64,000 bases of DNA from the NCBI GenBank assembly GCA_016707605.1, contig JADJHJ010000001.1, forward strand, positions 682,001-746,000, read 5' to 3'. Made by a program: the position numbers and the translations under genes. The DNA is from Candidatus Promineofilum glycogenicum. Lineage in GTDB: Bacteria; Chloroflexota; Anaerolineae; Promineifilales; Promineifilaceae. Below the pieces are notes generated by a model. The model had not been told where the DNA came from, did no database searches, and was given only the letters and a program-made list of their open reading frames with translations. This document shows, piece after piece, positions 53,613-62,038 of this stretch (positions within the stretch are counted from its first letter, which is position 1; every line of letters begins with the position of its first letter).

Positions 53613-54198
53613 TGCCCCGCTCGTATTGCCGCGAAAATCGCCTCCGGCCGATAGCGCTCGTTCTTGGCCTCGCGGATGAAGGCGGCGGCCGTCGTGGCGG
53701 TGATGTCGCGCCAGCGGGCGATCATCTGCGGGCTATACTCGCCGCTGTAGTCGGGCAGGAACGCTTCCCATAGGCGGGCATTGTCGTTGATCCAGCCGTC
53801 GACGGCCGCCTCGAGAAACTGGCGGCTCTGCCCCTCGTCCAGCACGGTCAGGTCGTCGCTGAGCAGGTCGCTGCCCCAACGGACGATCTCCAGGGCCAGG
53901 CTGTGGAGGGTGCGCACGTCGAAGCCGGTGTCGGGCAGGCCCATCTCCAGCAGGCGGCGGCGGATGCGGGCGCGAAAAGCGTCGACGCTGGCGTTGAGGA
54001 AGGTGACGATGAGCACCTGCTGGCTGTTGTCGGGGTCGATGCGGCCGTCGGCGATGAGCTGCGCGGCCAGTAGTGACAGGGTGAACGTCTTGCCGCTGCC
54101 GGGCACGGCGCTGACGGCCATGCGCCCGGCGCGGTAGGCGAGAATCTCTTCCTGCGCCGGGCGCAGGCGAAGGGGCGGGGGAGTTGTGGGTGTGTCCA

Positions 54199-54228
54199 TT
54201 GGTTTACTTCGTCCAGGGGGATTATAAT
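54199..54228 (+). promoter_or_regulatory. Probable promoter of the surface glycosidase gene
   Basis: A perfect TATAAT at 54223-54228 with a weak TTGGTT at 54199-54204 (18-base spacing), in the divergent gap. Confidence 0.45.
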
Positions 54229-54274
54229 CGCCCGTTTGGTATTCGACATGAACGGCTTTTTGACGGTATGGACT

Positions 54275-56085
54275 ATGCGTTTTAAGACCTATGGGCGCTG
54301 GCTGCTGCCGGCAGTCCTCGTCTTGCTGTTGCTTCACCCTCTGCGTGCATCGCACCTTCTGGGGTGCGTTGCACGTTCGGGGGGGGTGTGTGCTCAAGAG
54401 GTGGAGCAGGTGCAACCCACTCCAGAAAGTGGGATGCACCCAGAGGTTGACCCGCGCTTCGGCGTCATCGAGGCGTTCTGGCAACCGGAAGAGGCGGCGG
54501 CGCTGCCCGTCGGCTGGGACCGCATCCTGTTCTACTGGAACGAGATTCAGCCCACCGGCCCCGACGACTGGAACACACTCCACGTTCTCGAAGAGTGGCT
54601 GGTCGAGGCCGAGGCCCAGGATCGCATGGTCATGGGCCTGCTGAAGAACACGCCCGCCTGGGCCACCGACGGCGCGCCCTTCTCCGGCGTGCCGCGCGGC
54701 CTCTACCTGCCCGTGGATGACCCGGACAACCTGTGGGCGGGCTACGTGCGCAAGGTGGTCGAGTACTACGCGCCGCGCGGCGTCCACCACTGGGTCGTCT
54801 GGAATGAGCCGGAGATCGCGCCGGGCGTCTATGGCCACGAGTTCGGCGGCACGACGGCCGACTACTTCCAACTGCTCAAGGTGGCCTATCTGGTGGCCAA
54901 GGAGGAAGACCCGCGGTCGGTCATCCACCTGGCCGGCTGGTCCTACTGGCACGACCCGGCCTGGCTGGGCGACTTCCTGCGCGTGGCCACGGCCGACCCC
55001 GACGCCGCGGCCCACAACCACTACTTCGACGTGGTGACGCTGCACATCTACTTCCGCGTCGAGACGGTGGAGGAGTTGGTCAACGAGACGTGGGCCATCC
55101 AGGAGCGCTACGGCCTGCGCAAGCCGATCTGGATCAACGAGACCAACGCCTCGCCCAATCTCGACCCGCTGTGGCCGGTGACGCGGCCGAACTTCCAGGT
55201 CGATCTGGAGCAGCAGGCGTGGTATCTGGTGCAGGCCCACGCCCTGGCCTTCGGGGCGCAGACGGCGCGGGTCGGCGTCTATAAGCTGCTGGACATCCTG
55301 TTGCCGCCCGGCGGGGAGTCGTTCGGCATTCTGCGGCCCGACGCCTCGCGCCGCCCGGCGTTCGACGCCTACCAGACGACGGTGCGCTATCTGGGCGGCT
55401 TCACCTATCCGGTGGGACGGCAGCGGACGGCCGACTTCTACAGCTTCACCTTCAACCGGCCGGAGGGGGTCACGCGGGTGTTGTGGGCCAGACAGGCCAA
55501 CGCCGTGACGCTACAACTGCCGGCGCTGGCCGGCGAGGCCCTGCTCGTCTCGGCCACGGGCGAAGAGCAGACGCTGCGGGCGGTGAACGGCTTCTACCGC
55601 GTGCGGCTCGGCGGGGCGCGCTGTGCGCCGGCCTGTGACATCGGCGGGCCGCCGGTGTTGGTGGTAGAGAGTGTGCCCGAAGAGGTGGTAGTGACGGCTG
55701 TGCCGACCATTGACGCGACGGCGGTCGTGCTGGCGACGGCCACGGCCACCATGACCCCAACGCGACGGCGACGACGCTGGCCCTATCGGCCACGCCGACA
55801 ACCACGCCGACCACGACGCCCACCCCCAGCGCCACGCCGACCGCCTCGCCCACGCCCAGTATCACCCCCTCGCCGCCGGCGACGGACACACCCCTGCCCA
55901 CGGCGACGGCCGCGCCGCCCACGCATACTCCGCCGGCTACGGAAGTCGTCGCCCTGGCCCCGACAGCAACGGCTGACCCAACGGTTGCTGCCGCCACTCC
56001 GCCAATCGCATCATGGCTGTTTATCGGCGCGGCCGTGGTGCTGGCCGGGGTGCTGGGGGCGGCCGTCTACCGACGGCGGAGCTAA
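54275..56085 (+). pseudogene. Surface-anchored glycoside-hydrolase-like protein, frameshifted in its stalk
   Basis: A signal peptide (MRFKTYGRWLLPAVLVLLLL) precedes an insert from the GTGCAAC repeat family (54344-54445), then a TIM-barrel glycosidase-like domain. WVVWNEPEIAPG and IWINETNASP provide the likely acid/base and nucleophile Glu of clan GH-A. A small beta domain follows, then a Thr/Pro-rich stalk, a membrane helix (SWLFIGAAVVLAGVLGAAVY) and RRRS. The frame shifts at the CCCC run 55754-55757: adding one base joins the stalk (N-A-T-A-T-T...) to the anchor and the TAA at 56083. Without it an artefactual Arg/Pro-rich frame runs to 56395. ATG at 54248 is an alternative start. Confidence 0.8.
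54344..54445. repeat. GTGCAAC/GATGCAC palindrome pair inside the glycosidase gene
   Basis: GTGCATCGCACCTTC...GGTGCGTTGCAC on the left and GTGCAACCCACTCC...GTGGGATGCAC on the right. It is in frame just after the signal peptide and encodes His/Cys/Val-containing residues not expected in the mature domain. Confidence 0.85.
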
Positions 56086-56176
56086 GAAGAGAGGGACGCG
56101 GAGAAACGCAGAGGAGCGCAGAGAGACGCTGAGGAAGAATAAGACGTTCTTCGTCCGCGTCTCTCTGCGTCCCTCT

Positions 56177-56842
56177 CTAACGATCCCCGGCCAGTTGCGC
56201 TGCCCAGCCGGTCGTTTGTCCGCCCGTCTCCACCAGCGGCGGCGGCTGGCGGCGGAAGACGTCCCAGGCGGCGACAAGCGTGGCCGCCGTCTCGCGCATC
56301 TCGTACCAGCGCGCCCCGCGATAGGGCTGCTGGTCGGCCATCGCCCCCACGGCGCTCACGCCCAGCCCGTCACAGGTCAGCAAGGCGCGCGGTAGGTGGA
56401 AGGCCTGCGTCACCAGGACGGCGTCGCGCACGTCGAAGACGTAGCGGGCGCGATAGCAGGTGTCATAGGTGCGCTGGCCGCCGTGGTCGGTCATAACGTC
56501 ATCCTCGGCCACGCCGCGCTCGACGGCGTAGCGTTTCATCGCCGCCGGCTCGTCGTAGTTGCCGGAGATCGCGCCGCCGCTCATGAGCAGGCGGCTCACC
56601 TGGCCGTTGTGGTAGAGAGCGATGGCCGTGTCCACCCGGTCGCGCAACACGGCGCTGAGGCGGCCGTTGCCGTAGACCGCCGCGCCGAAGACGATGGCCA
56701 CCGGGCGCGATGGCGCTTCGGGCTGGCTGTAGATGGTCGAGCCGTAGTAGAGTTTGACCGCGCCGCGCCACAGCAGGGGCGTGGCGACGATCAGCAGCGC
56801 CGCCGCCAGCGAGACGAGACAACCTTTGCGCAGGAATGACAT
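56177..56842 (-). CDS. DUF218 (ElyC/SanA-type) membrane protein
   Basis: 221 residues from ATG at 56842. One N-terminal membrane helix (about 6-26) is followed by the DUF218 domain: IVFGAAVYGNGRLSAVLRDRVDTAI, LLMSGGAISGNYDEPAAMKRYAVERGV, DHGGQRTYDTCYRAR and VTQAFHLPRALLTC. The family (SanA, ElyC, YdcF) is tied to envelope barrier function and peptidoglycan or lipid-carrier use. A TATAAT ends seven bases before the ATG, so the mRNA may be leaderless. Confidence 0.87.
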   Translation of the reverse strand: MSFLRKGCLVSLAAALLIVATPLLWRGAVKLYYGSTIYSQPEAPSRPVAIVFGAAVYGNGRLSAVLRDRVDTAIALYHNGQVSRLLMSGGAISGNYDEPAAMKRYAVERGVAEDDVMTDHGGQRTYDTCYRARYVFDVRDAVLVTQAFHLPRALLTCDGLGVSAVGAMADQQPYRGARWYEMRETAATLVAAWDVFRRQPPPLVETGGQTTGWAAQLAGDR

Positions 56843-56849
56843 CGGCTCG

Positions 56850-56855
56850 ATTATA
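56850..56855 (-). promoter_or_regulatory. Likely -10 box for the DUF218 gene (leaderless)
   Basis: A perfect TATAAT on the minus strand, seven bases before the ATG at 56842; no good -35 box and no ribosome-binding site. Confidence 0.45.
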
Positions 56856-56972
56856 GAACGGCCGACAAAAAGCCCGGTCGAAAAGGACGGAGTTCTCAGG
56901 AATCTCTGACGTTGCCCAGTGAGCTGGGCCAACTCCTGACAGGTGCTCTAGGCGCATTCTGTCGAAATAACC

Positions 56973-57001
56973 TTGACAAAATATGGACAATAAATTACAC
57001 T
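56973..57001 (+). promoter_or_regulatory. Promoter upstream of the SRPBCC gene
   Basis: TTGACA at 56973-56978, a 17-base spacer and TACACT at 56996-57001 in an A/T-rich patch. The start would be near 57008, where the G-rich tract begins. Confidence 0.72.
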
Positions 57002-57007
57002 GATTAT

Positions 57008-57185
57008 GGGGGCGCGGCCGGGGGCGGGGGGGGGGGGGGGCGGGGCGGGGGGGGGGGGAGGATACGGGGGGGGCGCGGGGGCGGCGGGTCTGGGCGGGCG
57101 CGGGCTTGGCCGCGAGGCGGGGCGGGGCGGGGGGGGGGCGGCGGGGGTGCGCGCGCGGGGACGCCCGGGGCGGCCAGGGCCGCGC
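57008..57185. other. Extreme G-rich tract, probably assembly or sequencing artefact
   Basis: About 180 bases of almost only G and C, with G runs of 10 or more on the plus strand and very few A or T. It separates a good promoter from its gene. No repeat or coding pattern explains it. Confidence 0.7.
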
Positions 57186-57191
57186 CTAGAC

Positions 57192-57653
57192 ATGCCCGAG
57201 TTCAACCACAGCTTCACCGTTGACGCGCCCCTGGCCGCCGTCCGCGCCTTCCACCACGACACCGGCGTGCTGCGCCAACTGACGCCGCTGCCGATCATCG
57301 CCCGCGTCCACGCCTTCGAGCCGCTGGCCGATGGCTCGCAGGCGGAGTTCACACTGTGGTTCGGTCCGCTGCCGCTGCGCTGGCAAGCCGTCCATAGCGA
57401 CGTGGGGCCAAATGGCTTCACCGACACCCAGGTCAGCGGCCCGCTCCGGTCGTGGCAACACAGCCACCGCTTTACCGCCCTCGGTCCGCGGCGCACGCGG
57501 GTGGACGACCACATTATCTATGAGCACCACCCCGGCCCGCGCGGCCTGCTGACGCGGCTGCTCTTCGCCCGGCCGGGGCTGCTCTACCTGTTCACGGCCC
57601 GCAAGCTGCTGACCCGGCGCGGCGTGGCCCGCCTCAAAGGGGTCGGCGCGTGA
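57192..57653 (+). CDS. SRPBCC-fold (START-like) ligand-binding protein
   Basis: 153 residues from ATG at 57192. FNHSFTVDAPLAAVRAFHHDTGVLRQLTPLP opens a polyketide cyclase/START-like fold, and TDTQVSGPLRSWQHSHRF and DHIIYEHH fit the later strands. Ligand unknown. The frame is open upstream through the G-rich tract, but that part is not credible protein. The last codon overlaps the GTG start of the FAD oxidoreductase, so the two are coupled; a joint role in carotenoid- or lipid-like metabolism is possible. Confidence 0.78.
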   Translation: MPEFNHSFTVDAPLAAVRAFHHDTGVLRQLTPLPIIARVHAFEPLADGSQAEFTLWFGPLPLRWQAVHSDVGPNGFTDTQVSGPLRSWQHSHRFTALGPRRTRVDDHIIYEHHPGPRGLLTRLLFARPGLLYLFTARKLLTRRGVARLKGVGA

Positions 57654-59139
57654 CCCACCGACGGCTGCCGTCGGGCGGTCACACGCCGACTACCATCGTC
57701 ATCGGCGCGGGCATCGGTGGGTTGACGGCCGCCGCATTGCTGTTGCGCGCCGGGCATCGCGTCACCGTCCTGGAAGCCCACGTCTATCCCGGCGGCAGCG
57801 CCGGCACGTTTTACCACAAGGGCTACCGCTTCGACGCCGGGGCGACGCTGGCCGGCGGCTTCGCGCCCGGCGGGCCGCACGCGCGGCTGGCCGAGTTGCT
57901 GGAACTGGAGTGGCCGGTGACGCCCGTCGACCCGGCCTGGGTCGTTCACCTGCCCGACGGCCGCACGGTCACCCAATGGGCCGACCCGGCCGCCTGGCAG
58001 GCCGAGCGCCAACGCGCCTTCCCCGCCGCTGAGCCGTTCTGGCGGCGACAGGAGCGGCTGGCCGGCATCAGTTGGGACATCTCCTCGCGGCCGTTTCCCT
58101 GGCCGCCGCGCTCGCCGGGCGATCTGCTGACGTTGGCGGCGGCGCTGCGCCCGCGCACCCTGGGCGCGCTGCCCTACCTGACGCGGACGGTGAGCGACCT
58201 GGTGGACGGCAATGACCCGCTCTTCCGCGCCTTTCTCGACGCCCAACTGCTAATCTCGGCCCAGACGACGGCCGACCGCGCCGGGGCGCTCTACGGCAGC
58301 GCCGCGCTCGATCTGCCGCGCCGCGGCGTCAACCACGTGCGCGGCGGCATCGGCGCGCTGGCCCAGACGTTGGTCGCCTGGCTGCGGGCCAACGGCGGTG
58401 AGGTGGTTTACCGGCAGCGGGTGGAGCGAATCGAGGCCGGGCGAGGGCGCGAGGCAGTGGTGCACACGCGCAAGGGGCTGAGCCTGCGGGCCGACGTCGT
58501 GCTGGCCAACGTCACGCCCTGGGCGCTGTGCGAACTACTGGGGCCGGATGCGCCGCCCAGGTTGCGCGAGGACGTGGCTGAACTGCGACCGACCTGGGGC
58601 GCGTTCACCCTCTACCTGGGGCTGGACGCTGCCGCCCTGCCGCCGGGGTTGCCCGACCACCATCAGGTGATCATGGACGCCACGCGACCCTTGGGCGAGG
58701 GCAACTCCGTCTTCCTCTCGCTGTCGCCGGCCGGCGACGCCGGGCGCGCCCCGGCGGGGATGCGCGCGGCCACGCTCTCGACCCACACGGCCGTCGCGCC
58801 GTGGTGGGCGCTGCGCGACGGCGCGGATGAGGCCGCCTACCGGGCGCGGCGCGATGCCTACGCCGGGCGGCTGCTGGCCGCGGCCGAGCGGGCCGTGCCC
58901 GGGCTGCGGGCAGCGGTGCGCCTCTGCCTGCCGGGCACGCCGGTGACGTTCCAGTACTACACGCGGCGGCCGATGGGCATGGTCGGCGGCTTTGCCCAGA
59001 CGTCGCTCTTCGCCGCCCGCGGCCCGCAGACGGGGATCGACAACCTGTGGCTGGTGGGTGACTCCATCTTCCCCCGGCCAGTCACGGCCGGCGACGCTGG
59101 GGCGATGCGCGTGGCGGCCGAACGGTACCGGGGGGGGGG
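57650..59139 (+). CDS. CrtI-like FAD-dependent oxidoreductase, 3' end lost
   Basis: About 495 residues of a phytoene-desaturase-type flavoprotein. GTG start overlaps the SRPBCC stop. IVIGAGIGGLTAAALL is the FAD fold, LEAHVYPGGSAGTFYHKGYRFDAGAT follows as in CrtI/CrtO, and the C-terminal GIDNLWLVGDSIFP binds the flavin. After MRVAAERYRG the frame enters a run of ten G and then the antisense of the next gene. The last part of the protein (normally about 15-25 residues) and the stop are missing. The substrate is unknown (carotenoid or retinoid-like). Confidence 0.85.
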
Positions 59140-59896
59140 TGCGCAGGTAGGACGCGCCGTTGACGTCGATGATCGCCCCGGTCATGAACTCCGCCTCGGC
59201 CGAGGCCAGGAAAAGCACGGCATAGGCCACCTCTTCCGGCCGGGCGACGCGGTTGAACGGGCTTTGGGCGCGGATGTCAATGCCGCTCTGGCCGGTCAGG
59301 GATTCGCGGGCCATATCCGTCTGCACAAAGCCGGGGGCGACGACGCCCACGGAGATGCCGTAGGGGGCCAGATACTTGGCCAGCGATTGGCTCATGGAAT
59401 TCAGCGCCGCCTTGCTGGCCCCGTAGGCCGGGCCGGTCGGCTCGCCGCGGAACGCGCCGCGCGAGGAGACGTTGACGATCCGGCCGCCGCCCTGGGCGAT
59501 CATGTGGCGGGCGGCGCAGTAGCTGGCGTTGGCCGCGCCGAGTACGTTGGTATCGAAGACCCGCCGCCAACTGGCCTGCCACGTGGCGTAATCCACCTCG
59601 GCCAGCGGGTGATCCTCGTAGATGGCAGCGTTGTTGACCAGCACATCGATGCGTCCGGCCTGGGCTACGACCTCGGCCACGAACGCCTCGACGGCCGCCG
59701 CGTCGGCCAGGTCGCCGGCGACGAGCAGGTGCGGCCCGCCGGGCAGTTCGGCCAGCGTGGCGTCGGCCGCGGCCCGGTCGCGGTGGTAGTGCACGGCCAC
59801 GCGCGCGCCGCGCTCAGCGAAGAGGCGGGCGATGGCCCGGCCGATGCCGCGCGAGGAGCCGGTGATGAGAACAACTTTGTCGGTGAAGTCGAGCAT
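59140..59896 (-). CDS. Short-chain dehydrogenase/reductase, stop codon missing
   Basis: About 250 residues from ATG at 59896 (AGGAG seven bases upstream). Classical SDR: ITGSSRGIGRAIA (cofactor), NNAAIY, VNVSSRG (catalytic Ser) and YGASKAALN (YxxxK). The C-terminal FMTGAIIDVNGASYLR is where such proteins end, but no stop follows. The frame runs into the G10 tract and the antisense of the CrtI-like gene to 58535. Both convergent genes therefore break at the same point. Confidence 0.87.
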
Positions 59897-59956
59897 GGCG
59901 TACTCCTGAGAGGGGGTGAATGGGTCAATTGGAGCACGAATGATGCCCGGCGGCAA

Positions 59957-60275
59957 CGACGGCCGCCCGACCGCGGAGTCCGCGTCCTCAGATGCGGTCG
60001 TGGTCGCGGGGAAGCGCGCATCTGAGGCTGCGCACTCCGCGGGCTAAAAGGGCTTGCCAAACGGTGTCGGCGGCGCTACACTCCCGCTTTCCGCGACGCG
60101 AGGGCGGTATGCGACGAGACAATTCGTATAGCCAAATGGGGAATCGGCCGCGGCCGGCTCCCTCAAGATCAACCGGTGGGGCATGTCAGCCACGATGACA
60201 TGCCCCACCGCCGGGGGCGGGGCGCCGGGGCCGCCGGGGGGGGACGGGAAACCTGGCCGTTATTAGGATAGCACA
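59957..60275. other. Gap between SDR and pyrG with two palindromes and a G-rich patch
   Basis: An inverted repeat at about 59977-60048 (GGAGTCCGCGTCCTCAGATG, with CATCTGAGGCTGCGCACTCC) and a perfect-arm hairpin at 60175-60209 (GGTGGGGCATGTCA and complement). A G/C-only patch follows at about 60210-60242. AGGA at 60265-60268 is the likely pyrG ribosome-binding site. No gene is seen. Confidence 0.7.
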
Positions 60276-61892
60276 ATGACCAAGTACATTTTCTTCACCG
60301 GCGGCGTGGTTAGTTCGGTCGGCAAGGGCGTGACGGCCGCGGCGTTGGGGCGGCTGCTGAAGGCGCGGGGGTTCACGGTGACGGCCCAGAAGCTCGACCC
60401 GTACATCAACTTTGACCCGGGAACCATGTCCCCCTATCAGCACGGCGAAGTCTTCGTCACCGACGATGGCGCGGAGACTGACCTCGACCTGGGACACTAC
60501 GAGCGCTTCATCGACATCAGCCTCAATCAGGCGTCGAACGTGACGACCGGTCGGGTCTACTTCGAGGTCATCACGCGCGAGCGGCGCGGCGACTACCTGG
60601 GTGGCACGGTTCAGGTCATCCCCCACATCACCAACGAGATCAAGCGCTACATCTTCGCCGTGGCCGACAAGAGCCAGGCGGAGATCGTCCTGGTGGAAGT
60701 GGGCGGCACGGTGGGCGACATCGAGAGCCTGCCGTTCATGGAAGCGCTACGGCAGATGCGCTCCGAGGTCGGCCGCGAGAACACGCTCTACGTCCACGTC
60801 ACCTTTCTGCCCCACATCGGGGCCAGCAACGAGCTGAAGACCAAGCCAACGCAGCACAGCGTGGCCGAGTTGCGCAGCATCGGCATCCAGCCCGACGTCA
60901 TCATCGCTCGCGCCGATCACCCCATCCCCGAAGAGCATCTGAATAAGATCTCCCTCTTCTGCGACGTGCCGCGCGAGGCGGTCATCCCGGCCGAGACGAG
61001 CGACGTGCTCTACAACATCCCGCTGCTGTTGGAAGAGACGCACCTGGCCGAGTTCGTTATGCAGCGACTGAACCTGACCCAGAAGATGGCCCCGGACTTG
61101 CGCGAGTGGGAGGCGCTGACCAAGGAGATACGGCGGCCGAAGCCGACCATCCGCGTCGCCCTCGTCGGCAAGTACGTGGAACTGCACGACGCCTACATGA
61201 GCGTGCGCGAGGCGCTGCACCACGCCGGCATCGCCTGCAACCGGCAGGTGGAGATCGAGTGGATCCACTCCGGCGATCTGGAGAAGGGCAAGGGCTGGGA
61301 TCGGCTGGAGGGCGTCAGCGGCGTCGTCGTGCCCGGCGGCTTTGGCGAACGGGGCATCGAGGGCAAGATCAAGACCGCCCGTTGGGCGCGCGAAAACAAC
61401 GTGCCCTATCTGGGGCTGTGCCTGGGGATGCAGGTGATGTGCATCGAGTTGGCCCGCAGCGTGTTGGGCAGCGACGAGGCCAACAGCACCGAGTTCGACC
61501 GCAACTGCGAGCACCCGGTCATCAGCCTCATGCCCGACCAGCACGAACTGACCGACATGGGCGGGACGATGCGCCTGGGAGCCTACCCGGCGCGGCTGCT
61601 GCCCGGCTCGAAGGCTCACGCGGCCTATGGCGCAGAGACCATCTCCGAGCGCCACCGCCACCGCTGGGAGTTCAACAATGCCTACCGGGAGATGCTGGGG
61701 CAGGCCGGGCTGGTGCTTAGCGGATTATCGCCCAACGGCCGCCTGGTGGAGATCGCCGAGTTGCGCGACCATCCGTTCATGCTGGGCAGCCAGTTCCACC
61801 CGGAGTTCAAGAGCCGTCCCAACCGGCCGCACCCGCTCTTCGCCGCCTTCATGGCCGCGGCCGTGGCCCGGCAGGAAGAAACCACAGATTAA
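60276..61892 (+). CDS. pyrG: CTP synthase
   Basis: Converts UTP to CTP using glutamine; 538 residues, full length. The N-terminal synthase domain has FFTGGVVSSVGKGVTAA (ATP site), KLDPYINFDPGTMSPYQHGEV and TDDGAETDLDLGHYERF. The C-terminal amidotransferase (from about 290) has VVPGGFGERG, LGLCLGMQ with the nucleophile Cys, and GSQFHPEFKS with the catalytic His and Glu. Confidence 0.98.
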   Translation: MTKYIFFTGGVVSSVGKGVTAAALGRLLKARGFTVTAQKLDPYINFDPGTMSPYQHGEVFVTDDGAETDLDLGHYERFIDISLNQASNVTTGRVYFEVITRERRGDYLGGTVQVIPHITNEIKRYIFAVADKSQAEIVLVEVGGTVGDIESLPFMEALRQMRSEVGRENTLYVHVTFLPHIGASNELKTKPTQHSVAELRSIGIQPDVIIARADHPIPEEHLNKISLFCDVPREAVIPAETSDVLYNIPLLLEETHLAEFVMQRLNLTQKMAPDLREWEALTKEIRRPKPTIRVALVGKYVELHDAYMSVREALHHAGIACNRQVEIEWIHSGDLEKGKGWDRLEGVSGVVVPGGFGERGIEGKIKTARWARENNVPYLGLCLGMQVMCIELARSVLGSDEANSTEFDRNCEHPVISLMPDQHELTDMGGTMRLGAYPARLLPGSKAHAAYGAETISERHRHRWEFNNAYREMLGQAGLVLSGLSPNGRLVEIAELRDHPFMLGSQFHPEFKSRPNRPHPLFAAFMAAAVARQEETTD

Positions 61893-61900
61893 GAGACTCA

Positions 61901-62012
61901 CGCCAAGGCGCAAAGGGGTCAAGTCGCAAAGAAGACAAGAAAGCATCTCACGCCAAGACGCAAAGAACGCCAAGCTTCTTAAGCTTGGCGTTCTTTGCGT
62001 CTTGGCGTGAGA
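61901..62012. repeat. Inverted repeat, ACGCAAAG family (copy 6, with extra degenerate arm)
   Basis: A degenerate arm at about 61896-61930, then a near-perfect hairpin at 61946-62012, between convergent pyrG and the DUF4129 gene. Confidence 0.88.
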
Positions 62013-62038
62013 TAACCTCGCCTTTAAAGGAGCCTTGT

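Larger units (their letters stand above)
51756..54199 (-). pseudogene. UvrD/Rep-type helicase, split by a frameshift at a palindromic repeat
   Basis: Superfamily 1 helicase. The N-terminal piece (ATG 54199 to stop 53591, 202 residues) has the Q-motif-like PAQEEILAYRAG, Walker A AVPGSGKTFTL and FLNASVDAFRARI. The C-terminal piece (53507 to 51756, 583 residues) has LDYDDLIWTA, LEDEAQDSVP (Walker B), VGDPNQAIT, TQHSSKGLEWDAVFLV and LLYVGITRARR. A CCCTCTCCCCAGCCC palindrome (53539-53612) sits between them. The C-terminal frame runs through the repeat without stops, so one base lost or gained just before it would restore a full protein. A second repeat (52352-52425) is read in frame. Sequencing error or true inactivation cannot be told apart. 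Confidence 0.83.

Noticed and set aside
56086..56395. Extension of the glycosidase frame to 56395
   Set aside because: It arises from the one-base shift at 55754; it is Arg/Pro-rich and antisense to the DUF218 gene.
57006..57191. Leaderless ATG at 57006 giving an SRPBCC protein with a Gly-rich N-terminus
   Set aside because: The added residues come only from the G-rich tract, and the family's N-terminus fits ATG 57192.
58535..59139. C-terminal extension of the SDR, antisense to the CrtI-like gene
   Set aside because: SDR similarity stops at GASYLR; the rest mirrors a conserved gene on the other strand.
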